The position numbers were made by a program, and so were the translations under genes. From positions 186,001-250,000 of the forward strand of contig JACTNB010000024.1 of assembly GCA_014584345.1 (NCBI GenBank): 64,000 nt of DNA, in the 5' to 3' direction. This DNA is from Planctomycetota bacterium. Lineage in GTDB: Bacteria > Planctomycetota > Planctomycetia > Planctomycetales > Planctomycetaceae. The notes beneath the pieces are model-generated. The model did not search any database and had not been told where the DNA came from. It saw only the letters and a program-made list of their open reading frames with translations. Within the stretch, counting starts at the first letter, position 1. Each line of letters begins with the position of its first letter. This document shows, one piece after another, positions 9,522 through 18,174 of this stretch.

Positions 9522-10068
9522 TCCTCGCTCCTTGATTCTAATTCCTTCACAATTCGATTCGGGCGGAGGCCTGAACGTGCCATGTTACAACAGGACCGTT
9601 TTGGCCGTAAACAATCGAACTTCCTTTTTCCCAAAACTTCCACTCGGCAACCGCATCAGGCCAAGTTTTTTTCGCAGGGTACGCATTGCGTACCAATAGT
9701 GCGGTATCCACGCGAGTTATTGTCATACTGTGTTGTGCTGAATTGCAGGGTGACAGGCTCTCACGCCAATGACGAGTAAGCATGCCTGACTTCCGATCGA
9801 CACACCATGGGGATCCGAATCGCCGGCGCCAGGGCAAAATACGAACACCACAGAGTCACGGAGAACACGAAAAAACGAGCGGCGACGCGCCCGGCCTCGC
9901 AGTTCGTGCCACGACATTATTATTTCAACTAGCCGCGCCCGTCAGGAAGCGGGCCGCACGGGCGCAACATCTCACAATCACGTGAAGTCGCGAAGTCCAC
10001 TTCAGTGGACTAGAAAACGAAGATTGCCGCCCGAACGCAGCCCGCTGCCTGACAAATTCGCCGAATGC
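9522..10068. other. Intergenic region with repeats between epmA and nhaA
   Basis: No coding frame is convincing. The part next to nhaA (about 9522-9700) should hold its promoter. Further on lies cacagagtcacggagaacac (9849-9868), a phrase I recognise as a recurrent repeat in environmental bacterial genomes, and then a partial family A palindrome (9929-10053). Confidence 0.5.
9929..10053. repeat. Family A palindromic repeat, partial copy 1
   Basis: The left arm (9929-9955), beginning ctagccgcgcccgtcagg, is intact. The right arm is reduced to cccgctgcctgac (10041-10053). Between them sits a small perfect palindrome, gtccacttcagtggac (9995-10010), that is also found in the copy at 27485 and, less exactly, in the copy at 20261. 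Confidence 0.75.
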
Positions 10069-11127
10069 TCAGGCGTGCTCGACCGGGAAGGCCCAGACGT
10101 CTTCCAGCTGGTCCCGGCCCAGGGCAAGCATGATCAGGCGATCCAGGCCAACCGCGACACCACTGCAGGCAGGCAAGCCCTGGTCCATGGCGGTCAGCAA
10201 TCGGCTTTCTTCCGGCAACTCGGGTAATCCCCGCCCGCGACGTTCATGATTCTGTTCCCGATTCCTGCGCCGCAATTCCGCCGCATCCAGTAACTCGTGG
10301 TATCCATTACAGATCTCGACCCCCCGCAGGTACAGTTCGAAGCGTTCCGCCACACGCGGATCGTCGGGATTGATCCGCGCCAGGGCCGCCTGAGAAACCG
10401 GATAGTCATATACAAACACCGCCTCCCGCGACGACAGCCACGGTTCGACGCATTCCACCAGCAGCAGATTCAGAAGATCGTCCCGCGCTCCGGGACTACC
10501 TTGCCACGCCACGAATTCCGCTGCCCCCCGCAAGTTCCTCGCGCACGCCAGCCTTTCCAGTTCCGCCGTCGTCATCTCCAGCACGTTCGCTCCCAGCGCT
10601 GCCTCGAAGGCTTGTGCATAACGGAGCCTCTCGAACGGCACGGCAGGAGACTCTCGCAACCCCGCCGACTGGTACAGCGCATGGCACAATCCTTCGACCA
10701 TCGTCATCTGCTGGAAGTGATCGTCGCCGCACGCGTACCACTCAAGCATCGTGAATTCCGGATTATGCAGTCGTCCCCGCTCTCCCTGCCGAAACGCGCG
10801 GGTTAGCTGGTAGATCCGATCAGCCCCGGCGGCCAGCAGTCGCTTCATGCAGAATTCGGGCGACGTTTGCAGATAAAAGGTGGCCGGACCGGTCACCCCT
10901 CCGAAATCTCCCGTCACCGTGAAGGGCTCCAGATGGACATCGATGACCGTGTCGCGCGAAAGCAGCGGCGTTTCCACTTCCCAATACCCGTGGGATTGGA
11001 AGTAATCCCGAACGACGCCCAACAACTTCCCACGCCGCCGCAGCAGGTCCACTGAGGCGGTGGGAAACGCTTCGCCCGGCAGGGCGGTACGGGCATTCGT
11101 GGTGTTGTCACGGTGACTGGCGGACAT
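10069..11127 (-). CDS. epmA: Elongation factor P--(R)-beta-lysine ligase EpmA (PoxA/GenX)
   Basis: A 352-residue class II aminoacyl-tRNA synthetase-like protein without the N-terminal anticodon-binding domain of LysRS. It has motif 2 (FRQGERGRLHNPEFTMLEWY), YEYPVSQAAL-like YDYPVSQAALA, the GVEICNGYHEL segment, and motif 3 GVAVGLDRLIMLALG. EpmA attaches beta-lysine to a lysine of EF-P, which helps ribosomes pass polyproline stretches. I use the ATG at 11127; a TTG at 11154, five bases after the upstream stop, is an alternative. It follows the ykgJ-like gene closely and probably shares its transcript. The lysine 2,3-aminomutase partner (epmB) and efp are not in this window. Confidence 0.9.
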   Translation of the reverse strand: MSASHRDNTTNARTALPGEAFPTASVDLLRRRGKLLGVVRDYFQSHGYWEVETPLLSRDTVIDVHLEPFTVTGDFGGVTGPATFYLQTSPEFCMKRLLAAGADRIYQLTRAFRQGERGRLHNPEFTMLEWYACGDDHFQQMTMVEGLCHALYQSAGLRESPAVPFERLRYAQAFEAALGANVLEMTTAELERLACARNLRGAAEFVAWQGSPGARDDLLNLLLVECVEPWLSSREAVFVYDYPVSQAALARINPDDPRVAERFELYLRGVEICNGYHELLDAAELRRRNREQNHERRGRGLPELPEESRLLTAMDQGLPACSGVAVGLDRLIMLALGRDQLEDVWAFPVEHA

Positions 11128-11158
11128 ACGCACGAGAATATCGCAATTGCCCAACGAC

Positions 11159-11902
11159 TCAAGCCGCTTCGCGCTGATTCGACGCGGGACGGGGCATTTT
11201 TACCACATTGCGCCGATATTCCTCCTCTTCAGCGGAGAGTTCCTCGGGTGTCAACTCGGGCTGGGCACAAGCCTCCGGCATCAAAGTAATCCGCCGCTGA
11301 TACACATCCCGGAGAAAATCCGGAAAGATCTCCCAGGCACCCGCGTGACGATTCCACATTTCAGCGAGCCGATGAAAGAACTGAATCTCGTAACGCGCCA
11401 CCGCCAGATCTTGTGCTACCTCGAGCGAATCGACATCCTCCGGACTCCATTGCCGCGGGCAGAGCCTGTATTCTGGCCGTTGCTCCGCGCGACCATATTC
11501 GGGCACGGGATAAATAATCGGCAATTCATTTCCCACGTCGTACTTGGTGGGAAACACTCGGCACGCGGCCGGTCGGCCGTTGTAAATACCGCAGTGAGCC
11601 GCCCCGACGGGGCGCGTGGCATCGGGAGGGGATTCCTGTAGAAATTGGCAGCGAGCCGTTCCCGGATGATAATCGCTTTCCTCATGTTTCAGGCATATCA
11701 CAAAGGGAGTCGACGGTTCATCCTGAAAATGAAAATGAGGCGCGTAGTTTCCCGCAATGGCTCCACTCTCGTCGGCCCAGCGACACCCGAAATCCCAGAA
11801 TGTCTTCCCGGTCTCTCGCTCCAATCGGATCATATCCGCCCCGGTGATAGGCACGGCAAATGAACGGCAACAACCGGAATGGCAGCCTTGGCATAAACTC
11901 AT
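11159..11902 (-). CDS. YkgJ-family cysteine cluster protein (putative metal-binding)
   Basis: A 247-residue protein with the Fe/Zn-chelating YkgJ-type cysteine pattern: MSLCQGCHSGCCRSF at the very N-terminus, then a mid-protein Cys (FVICLK), RCQFL, HCGIYNGRPAACRVFP. These match the C-x2-C-x3-CC ... C ... C arrangement of the family, whose biochemical role is not established; iron-sulfur or zinc binding is assumed. The ATG at 11902 is chosen because GAGG lies upstream and the first cysteine motif follows directly. It is longer than most family members because of a charged, helical tail (about 215-247). It is the first gene of a likely two-gene operon with epmA. Confidence 0.8.
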   Translation of the reverse strand: MSLCQGCHSGCCRSFAVPITGADMIRLERETGKTFWDFGCRWADESGAIAGNYAPHFHFQDEPSTPFVICLKHEESDYHPGTARCQFLQESPPDATRPVGAAHCGIYNGRPAACRVFPTKYDVGNELPIIYPVPEYGRAEQRPEYRLCPRQWSPEDVDSLEVAQDLAVARYEIQFFHRLAEMWNRHAGAWEIFPDFLRDVYQRRITLMPEACAQPELTPEELSAEEEEYRRNVVKMPRPASNQREAA

Positions 11903-12380
11903 CGACTCAACCTCGTTCTTGCCTGGTGATATATGGCCCGTGATCAATCGGGGCAACGTGTGATCCCTCAGTCATTCCACCCGATTGATTTTCATCACGC
12001 CGCGACGACCGGGGCGGAGCCTCCCGTTGACAAGATCGAAACTTCACCGACCTGCCACGCGCATAATCCATACAATCGTTACAGCTTGCCCTATCTGAGT
12101 TATCGAACCGCTCCCCCCGACAAATTGAGACCGCCTCGAAAAACCGACGCGATCTTCTCGGATTTTTCCGCAACAGCAGACCGGCAAATGGTACTCCCCT
12201 GCATTCTCCCCCAAATTCCGCGAGAAGACCTCGCCGGACAGAGTGTAATTGCATGGTAAATCAGCAATTACGGAAACCTCTCTCGCTAGGGGCCCCCCGT
12301 CTCTTCTCCCCCGCCACAGACTGTTCACTGGAAAGGCTCCCGGGGGAAGTTGTACACTATCCGGAACGTGCCGCAAAATT

Positions 12381-12389
12381 TTTTCCACA
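12381..12389 (+). promoter_or_regulatory. DnaA box (perfect 9-mer)
   Basis: TTTTCCACA fits the DnaA consensus TTWTNCACA exactly. A second exact copy lies 64 bases downstream. E. coli nrdAB is also preceded by DnaA boxes, so a role in coupling dNTP synthesis to replication is plausible, but DnaA binding here is inferred. Confidence 0.5.
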
Positions 12390-12444
12390 GGTTATCTACG
12401 CACCCCATCGGCAGAAGACGCCTGATACACAGGGAGTTGGGGAC

Positions 12445-12453
12445 TTTTCCACA
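12445..12453 (+). promoter_or_regulatory. DnaA box (second perfect 9-mer)
   Basis: TTTTCCACA again, same strand as the copy at 12381. One-mismatch versions lie at 12539-12547 (opposite strand), 12592-12600 and 12688-12696 (opposite strand), making a loose cluster upstream of and within the nrdA leader. Confidence 0.5.
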
Positions 12454-12490
12454 AATTCGATTTATCTCTTGTGGCTCACAAAGTCGACAC

Positions 12491-12506
12491 ATACAATATT
12501 TAGTGT
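12491..12506. promoter_or_regulatory. NrdR box 1
   Basis: atacaatatttagtgt matches the NrdR consensus acaCwAtATaTwGtgt at 14 of 16 positions. It abuts the -35 element at 12506. NrdR is the ATP/dATP-sensing repressor of ribonucleotide reductase genes in many bacteria; its own gene is not in this window. Confidence 0.8.
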
Positions 12507-12533
12507 TGACAGCCTTCACAGTTCCTTTATATT
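12506..12533 (+). promoter_or_regulatory. nrdA promoter (sigma70-type)
   Basis: A perfect -35 TTGACA (12506-12511), a 16-base spacer and a -10 TATATT (12528-12533). The two NrdR-type boxes cover the upstream edge of the -35 and the whole -10, so repressor binding would block RNA polymerase. The predicted start near 12540 leaves a long leader before the ATG at 12967. Confidence 0.75.
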
Positions 12534-12537
12534 GCGT
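12522..12537. promoter_or_regulatory. NrdR box 2
   Basis: ttcctttatattgcgt matches the NrdR consensus at 11 of 16 positions, with the right half strongest. Its centre is 31 bases from that of box 1, the spacing (three helical turns) known for paired NrdR boxes. The spacing and overlap with the -10 raise confidence in a weak match. Confidence 0.7.
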
Positions 12538-12966
12538 CTGTGGGAAACACACTGACCACGGGAGGCATGACGTCTTCCCGCCAGAACGGCGTTTCCCACA
12601 TGCTCAATACGAAGCAGGAAAACCCGCAGGTTCGTCAACTCTGTGACGCGACCCTTGTGATTTTTCCAATTCGATGTACAGTGTTATTGTGTATACTGTC
12701 GATGGAGAGTGACGGAATGGAATCAGTCGTGCTGAAATCCTTCTCCAGCTCAAAAGCAGTCCCCCGGCGACTGCATACCAGGCGAGGTTCCCGGTGGCGT
12801 TCTCGCTGCTGATCGGTCCCTGCGTCTGGTTGTGACCCCTGTCTTCCCCGCATCTGGTGGCGTGCTGCGCGCTGCTGAATGCAGTGAATGCATGGCCAGT
12901 TCGCCTTGGCGGTATTCGCAACAATTTGTGATCGGCTATTTGTCAATTTATCAGGAGCTTACCGGA

Positions 12967-15822
12967 ATGACTCGCCCCCAAACGGATTGGATTGTCAGAA
13001 AACGAGATGGACGCATGGCGCCGTTCGATATGAATCGCATCGGCAAGGCCATGGAAAATGCATTCCGGGCGGAATTGAACCTGTTGGATAATCAGCCACT
13101 CGATCCCGAAGTCATTGAGACTGTTCGGCGTATCACCACGGAAGTCGCGGAGCAAATTGCCATTCCCGCCAGCACCAGGCAGGGGGTTGATGTTGAAGAT
13201 GTGCAGGACGCCGTCGAAATGCTGATGATGAAGCATGGCCACTATCGCGTCGCGCGACGTTATATCGTCTATCGTGCCGAACATGCGAAACTGCGGGCTC
13301 TGCGTGGAGAAGAGGGTTTTGCGGACGAGCGGGCCGAACGTGTCCAGATCACCGTAACTCTGGAAGAGGGGACCCGGGTCCCCTTCGACTCCAATCGCAT
13401 CGCGGCCCGTCTGCGGGAAGCCTGTCAGGGACTGGAAGAGGTCTGCTCGCAGGAAGAGATCCTCGAAGAGGTGCTCAAGTCGATTTACGATGGGATTACC
13501 ACCAAGGAAATCTATCGCGCGATGATTCTCGCCGTGCGCGCCCGCATCGAACGCGATCCCGCCTACGATCAGGTCGCCTCCAGGCTCATGCTGAACGTGA
13601 TCTATCACGACGCCCTGGGAAGTGCTCCCTCCGCCCGAAAGCTGGAGCAGGTATATCGGCATCAATTCGAGCACTATGTCATCGACGGGATCGCCGCCGA
13701 GCGGCTCACGCCCGAACTGCGCGAATACAATCTCACGCTGATTTCCGAAGCTCTGCAGCCGCAACGGGACGAACTCTTCCAATACCTGGGCCTGCAAACA
13801 ATCTACGACCGCTACCTGATTCATGTGGAAGGCCGCCGAATCGAAACGCCCCAGTTTTTCTGGATGCGAGTCGCCATGGGGCTGGCCATCAACGAAGAGC
13901 ACAAGGAACAACGGGCGATCGAGTTTTACAACATTCTCTCCACCTTCCGCTTTACCTCCGCTACCCCAACTCTCTTCAACTCCGCCACGCTGCATCCTCA
14001 ACTCAGTTCGTGTTATCTCTCGACCGTCAGCGACGATCTTGAACACATCTTCAAGGTCATTTCCGATAACGCCAAGCTCTCCAAATGGGCCGGCGGACTC
14101 GGGAACGACTGGACCAACATTCGCGCGACCAACGCCCACATTCACGGCACCAACGGTCAGAGCCAGGGTGTGATTCCGTTCCTCAAGGTGGTCAACGATA
14201 CCGCCGTTGCCGTCAACCAGGGAGGCAAACGCAAGGGCGCCGTTTGTGCCTATCTGGAAACCTGGCATCTCGACATCGAGGATTTCCTCGAACTCCGCAA
14301 AAATACCGGGGATGATCGCCGGCGCACGCACGATATGCATACCGCCAACTGGATCCCCGACCTGTTCATGAAACGGGTTGAGGCCAATGCCGAATGGACA
14401 CTGTTCAGCCCCGACGAAGTCTCCGATCTGCATGACCTGACCGGCAAGGCCTTCGAAGATCGCTATTGCTATTACGAAAAACTCGCCGACGAGGGCGAAC
14501 TCCGCATGCATCGCCGCGTCAGTGCCATTGAACTGTGGCGAAAAATGCTGACGCGTCTGTTCGAAACCGGTCATCCCTGGATCACCTGGAAAGACCCCTC
14601 GAATCTGCGCTCCCCGCAAGATCACTGCGGCGTGGTTCACAGTAGCAATCTCTGCACGGAAATTCTGCTGAACACCTCCGCCGGCGAAACCGCGGTCTGT
14701 AATCTGGGCTCCATCAACCTGAAGGCCCACATTCGCGACGGCCAACTCGATCTGGAAATGCTGCGGGAAACCGTGTTTATTGCCTTGCGGATGCTCGATA
14801 ACGTGATCGACATCAACTACTACCCCACGGAAGAAGCTGCAAATGCCAACCAGCGACATCGCCCTGTGGGCCTGGGTATCATGGGCTTCCAGGATGCCTT
14901 GCTGGCCATGCAACTCAGCTACACCAGTCCCGCCGCGGTCGAATTTGCCGATCGCAGCATGGAAGCCATTTCCTACTACGCCATCCTCGCTTCCTCCGAA
15001 CTGGCCCGCGAACGCGGACGCTATTCCACCTACGCCGGTTCGAAGTGGGATCGGGGCCTGCTTCCCATTGATACCATTGATCTGCTGGAAGAACAACGCG
15101 GCCAGGCGATCGAAGTCGATCGCGGCATGACGCTCGACTGGCAGATCGTCCGCGAAGCCGTACGCCAGCACGGCATGCGCAATAGCAACTGCATGGCGAT
15201 CGCTCCTACCGCCACGATCTCTACCATCATCGGTGTGTCGCAGTCGATTGAGCCCAGCTACAAGCATCTCTATGTGAAAAGCAACCTCTCTGGCGAATTC
15301 ACGCAGATCAACACCGTGCTCGTGAATGAACTGAAGGCCCAGAATCTCTGGGACGCCAACATGCTGGAGGCCATCAAATACTACGACGGCTGCCTTTCGG
15401 AGATCACCCGCATTCCCGAGGACATTCGCGAACGCTACAAGACGGCCTTCGAGGTCGATCCCTACTGGCTGGTCGAATGTGCCGCGAGACGACAGAAGTG
15501 GATTGACATGGGGCAATCCCTAAACCTCTACATGCAGGCCCCCAACGGTAAAAAACTGCACGAGATGTATCTGGACGCCTGGAAAAAAGGACTTAAAACC
15601 ACGTATTACCTCCGCACGCTGGCCGCCACCCAGGTGGAAAAATCGACGGTCGACGTCAACAAGTTCGGCATTCAACCCCGCTGGATGAAAAGCAAAAGCA
15701 ACTCCAGCGACATCCGCATCGACCGCGCCCACCCGGACGAAGCACAATTCACGGAAATTCCCGCCACCCTGGTCGGCCAGACGTGCGACCCCAACAACCC
15801 GGATTGCGAGGCATGTCAGTAA
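12967..15822 (+). CDS. nrdA: Ribonucleoside-diphosphate reductase, large (alpha) subunit NrdA
   Basis: A 951-residue class I reductase alpha chain. Two ATP-cone domains come first (about 7-110 and 126-225; WIVRKRDGRMAPFDMNRI and TLEEGTRVPFDSNRI), giving two potential allosteric activity sites. The catalytic barrel has Cys349 (LSSCYLS), the NLCTE loop with Cys563 and Glu565, Cys578 (AVCNLGSINL), and the TTYYLRT tyrosine pair that passes the radical. The C-terminus ends in Cys940 and a Cys947-x2-Cys950 pair for thioredoxin-driven re-reduction. The ATG at 12967 follows AGGAG; upstream in-frame starts lack conserved sequence. It reduces NDPs to dNDPs with NrdB. A family A repeat begins six bases after its stop. 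Confidence 0.96.
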   Translation: MTRPQTDWIVRKRDGRMAPFDMNRIGKAMENAFRAELNLLDNQPLDPEVIETVRRITTEVAEQIAIPASTRQGVDVEDVQDAVEMLMMKHGHYRVARRYIVYRAEHAKLRALRGEEGFADERAERVQITVTLEEGTRVPFDSNRIAARLREACQGLEEVCSQEEILEEVLKSIYDGITTKEIYRAMILAVRARIERDPAYDQVASRLMLNVIYHDALGSAPSARKLEQVYRHQFEHYVIDGIAAERLTPELREYNLTLISEALQPQRDELFQYLGLQTIYDRYLIHVEGRRIETPQFFWMRVAMGLAINEEHKEQRAIEFYNILSTFRFTSATPTLFNSATLHPQLSSCYLSTVSDDLEHIFKVISDNAKLSKWAGGLGNDWTNIRATNAHIHGTNGQSQGVIPFLKVVNDTAVAVNQGGKRKGAVCAYLETWHLDIEDFLELRKNTGDDRRRTHDMHTANWIPDLFMKRVEANAEWTLFSPDEVSDLHDLTGKAFEDRYCYYEKLADEGELRMHRRVSAIELWRKMLTRLFETGHPWITWKDPSNLRSPQDHCGVVHSSNLCTEILLNTSAGETAVCNLGSINLKAHIRDGQLDLEMLRETVFIALRMLDNVIDINYYPTEEAANANQRHRPVGLGIMGFQDALLAMQLSYTSPAAVEFADRSMEAISYYAILASSELARERGRYSTYAGSKWDRGLLPIDTIDLLEEQRGQAIEVDRGMTLDWQIVREAVRQHGMRNSNCMAIAPTATISTIIGVSQSIEPSYKHLYVKSNLSGEFTQINTVLVNELKAQNLWDANMLEAIKYYDGCLSEITRIPEDIRERYKTAFEVDPYWLVECAARRQKWIDMGQSLNLYMQAPNGKKLHEMYLDAWKKGLKTTYYLRTLAATQVEKSTVDVNKFGIQPRWMKSKSNSSDIRIDRAHPDEAQFTEIPATLVGQTCDPNNPDCEACQ

Positions 15823-16262
15823 TAGGCGTTAGCCCGGATTTCTCACCCGGGTCAATAAAACAGGATTGCTGACTTCGACGAACTAGCCGCGCCCGTCAGG
15901 AAGCGGGCCAGACTGGGATCAAGATTTCCGCAACACATTGAAAATACTGAGGTTGTGCCAAAGAGGTGTTTCGTGAGAAACCGCCCGCCTGGCCCGCTTC
16001 CTGACGGGCGCGGCTAGTTTTCCAGGCCCTTTCGAGGCAATATTTACAGCATTGGTCCTCTCAGTGGTTTTTCAGTTTTTCGCGATTAGATTTCAACAAA
16101 TTATCCGGCTCTCAAACAGGGGCGTATATCGCGACAACATCAACATCCTGGAATTTGATTACGGCAAAAGCCGCGCTGTGACTCTGTGGTTCAAACCAAA
16201 AAGCACCAACACCCCAATACAAAACAATACCCTCGCATTAAACCTCAAAGGAGTGATCTACC
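15823..16262. other. nrdA-nrdB spacer
   Basis: An unusually long 440-base gap inside a gene pair that is normally tightly linked. Its first 190 bases are a full family A repeat. The remaining 240 bases are AT-richer, and nrdB is preceded by the strong ribosome site AAAGGAGTGATC. A separate nrdB promoter may lie here; I found no good NrdR box in it. Confidence 0.6.
15828..16019. repeat. Family A palindromic repeat, full copy 2
   Basis: Perfect 30-base inverted arms, 15881-15910 and 15990-16019, enclose a 79-base centre. Outside the left arm lies the family's conserved flank (15831-15880: agcccggatttctcaccc, then gtcaataaaacagg). In the copies at 20261 and 48479 this flank follows the right arm, so this copy is in the opposite orientation. 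It starts directly after the nrdA stop codon. Confidence 0.9.
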
Positions 16263-17324
<1,062 letters not shown>

Positions 17325-17349
17325 TCCCCGCCACCTCTGCCACCCGCTC

Positions 17350-17376
17350 GCCGACCCGCATGGGTCGGCTTTTTTT
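17350..17376 (+). terminator. Rho-independent terminator of nrdB
   Basis: gccgaccc (17350-17357), loop gcat, gggtcggc (17362-17369), then a run of seven T. The stem is a perfect 8 bp and lies 26 bases after the nrdB stop. Confidence 0.9.
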
Positions 17377-17538
17377 GTTTTTTGCAAACGATTTTCATTT
17401 CCGCGACGTATCACAATTGTCAGAGGCATCGGCCTCGATAAGATGATTCCTGGTGGGCCTGTACATCTCGAACAGGCGATTCATCGGTTCAAAGTAGACG
17501 TTTGCGATTCAACTTTTGTGATTCAGGAGAAAACGGTT

Positions 17539-18054
17539 ATGCATCGGTTTGCATCTTGGAAACTGGCTCTTGCCCTGTGTGCTTCGGCGGTTCTGGTCGG
17601 CTGTGGCGGCGGAGGGGGATATCGCGAGGTGACCGATGAAGATCTGGTGCCCAAGCACGAAGAACACGATCATCATCATGCCGCTCCGCACGGCGGACTC
17701 CTGGTGGAAGTTGGCTCGCACGAATACAACGTCGAAGTCGTCGTGGCGGAGGAGGAACCCCGACTGACCCTGTATGTCCTGGATGCCCATGCCGAGGGAC
17801 CCGTCGCCATCAAAACCGATGCCCTCACCTTGAAACTCGAGGCCGGAGAAACCGAAACGGCGATCGCCCTGAAAGCCACCCCCCAGACCGGTGAAGCGGA
17901 GGGAACGTCCTCCCAGTTCGTCAACGAGGGCCCACTCCCCGAAGGCGTGAAGTCGGTGCTCGAACTGTACGGAGACCTCAGCATTACGATCGGCGAAAAA
18001 ACATACGACGTGCATATTTCCGCCACGCCCCACGAACACGATCACAAGCACTGA
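17539..18054 (+). CDS. His-rich lipoprotein of unknown function
   Basis: A 171-residue exported lipoprotein: signal peptide HRFASWKLALALCASAVL with lipobox LVGC, then a glycine run. Residues 35-55 are rich in histidine (HEEHDHHHAAPHGG), and the C-terminus ends HEHDHKH, so metal binding is likely. The middle (LLVEVGSHEYNVEVVV) resembles the small domain found after His-rich stretches in periplasmic metal-efflux adaptors, but no RND genes are near. The ATG at 17539 follows AGGAG; an upstream in-frame extension would hide the signal peptide. It lies downstream of the nrdB terminator, so it is probably transcribed alone. A link with the manganese/iron need of class Ic reductase is only a guess. 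Confidence 0.75.
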   Translation: MHRFASWKLALALCASAVLVGCGGGGGYREVTDEDLVPKHEEHDHHHAAPHGGLLVEVGSHEYNVEVVVAEEEPRLTLYVLDAHAEGPVAIKTDALTLKLEAGETETAIALKATPQTGEAEGTSSQFVNEGPLPEGVKSVLELYGDLSITIGEKTYDVHISATPHEHDHKH

Positions 18055-18174
18055 TCTCGGCGTGCGTGCCAATGGCAGCAGAACACATCCCCCCAACCTG
18101 CTGCCAGACACGCCTGCTTGCGAATCACCCTTCAACAGCCGAACAAGCCGTACCGCCGATGGCCTCGCGATTTC

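Larger units (their letters stand above)
11903..12966. other. Long regulatory intergenic region upstream of nrdA
   Basis: More than 1 kb without a convincing protein frame, between the divergent ykgJ-like gene and nrdA. The first half shows nothing I recognise. From about 12360 it becomes AT-richer and holds DnaA-type 9-mers, two NrdR-type boxes and a sigma70-type promoter, then a leader of about 425 bases before the nrdA start codon. Confidence 0.7.

Noticed and set aside
12360..12700. Replication origin
   Set aside because: DnaA-type boxes are clustered, but there is no dnaA, dnaN, gidA or similar gene nearby, and a reductase promoter with DnaA control explains them better.
12540..12966. 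Cobalamin riboswitch in the nrdA leader
   Set aside because: NrdA/NrdB is a class I, B12-independent enzyme and no B12-box-like sequence was seen.
12943..15516. 857-codon open frame opposite nrdA
   Set aside because: It mirrors the nrdA codons throughout, has no family features, and is explained by codon bias on the other strand.
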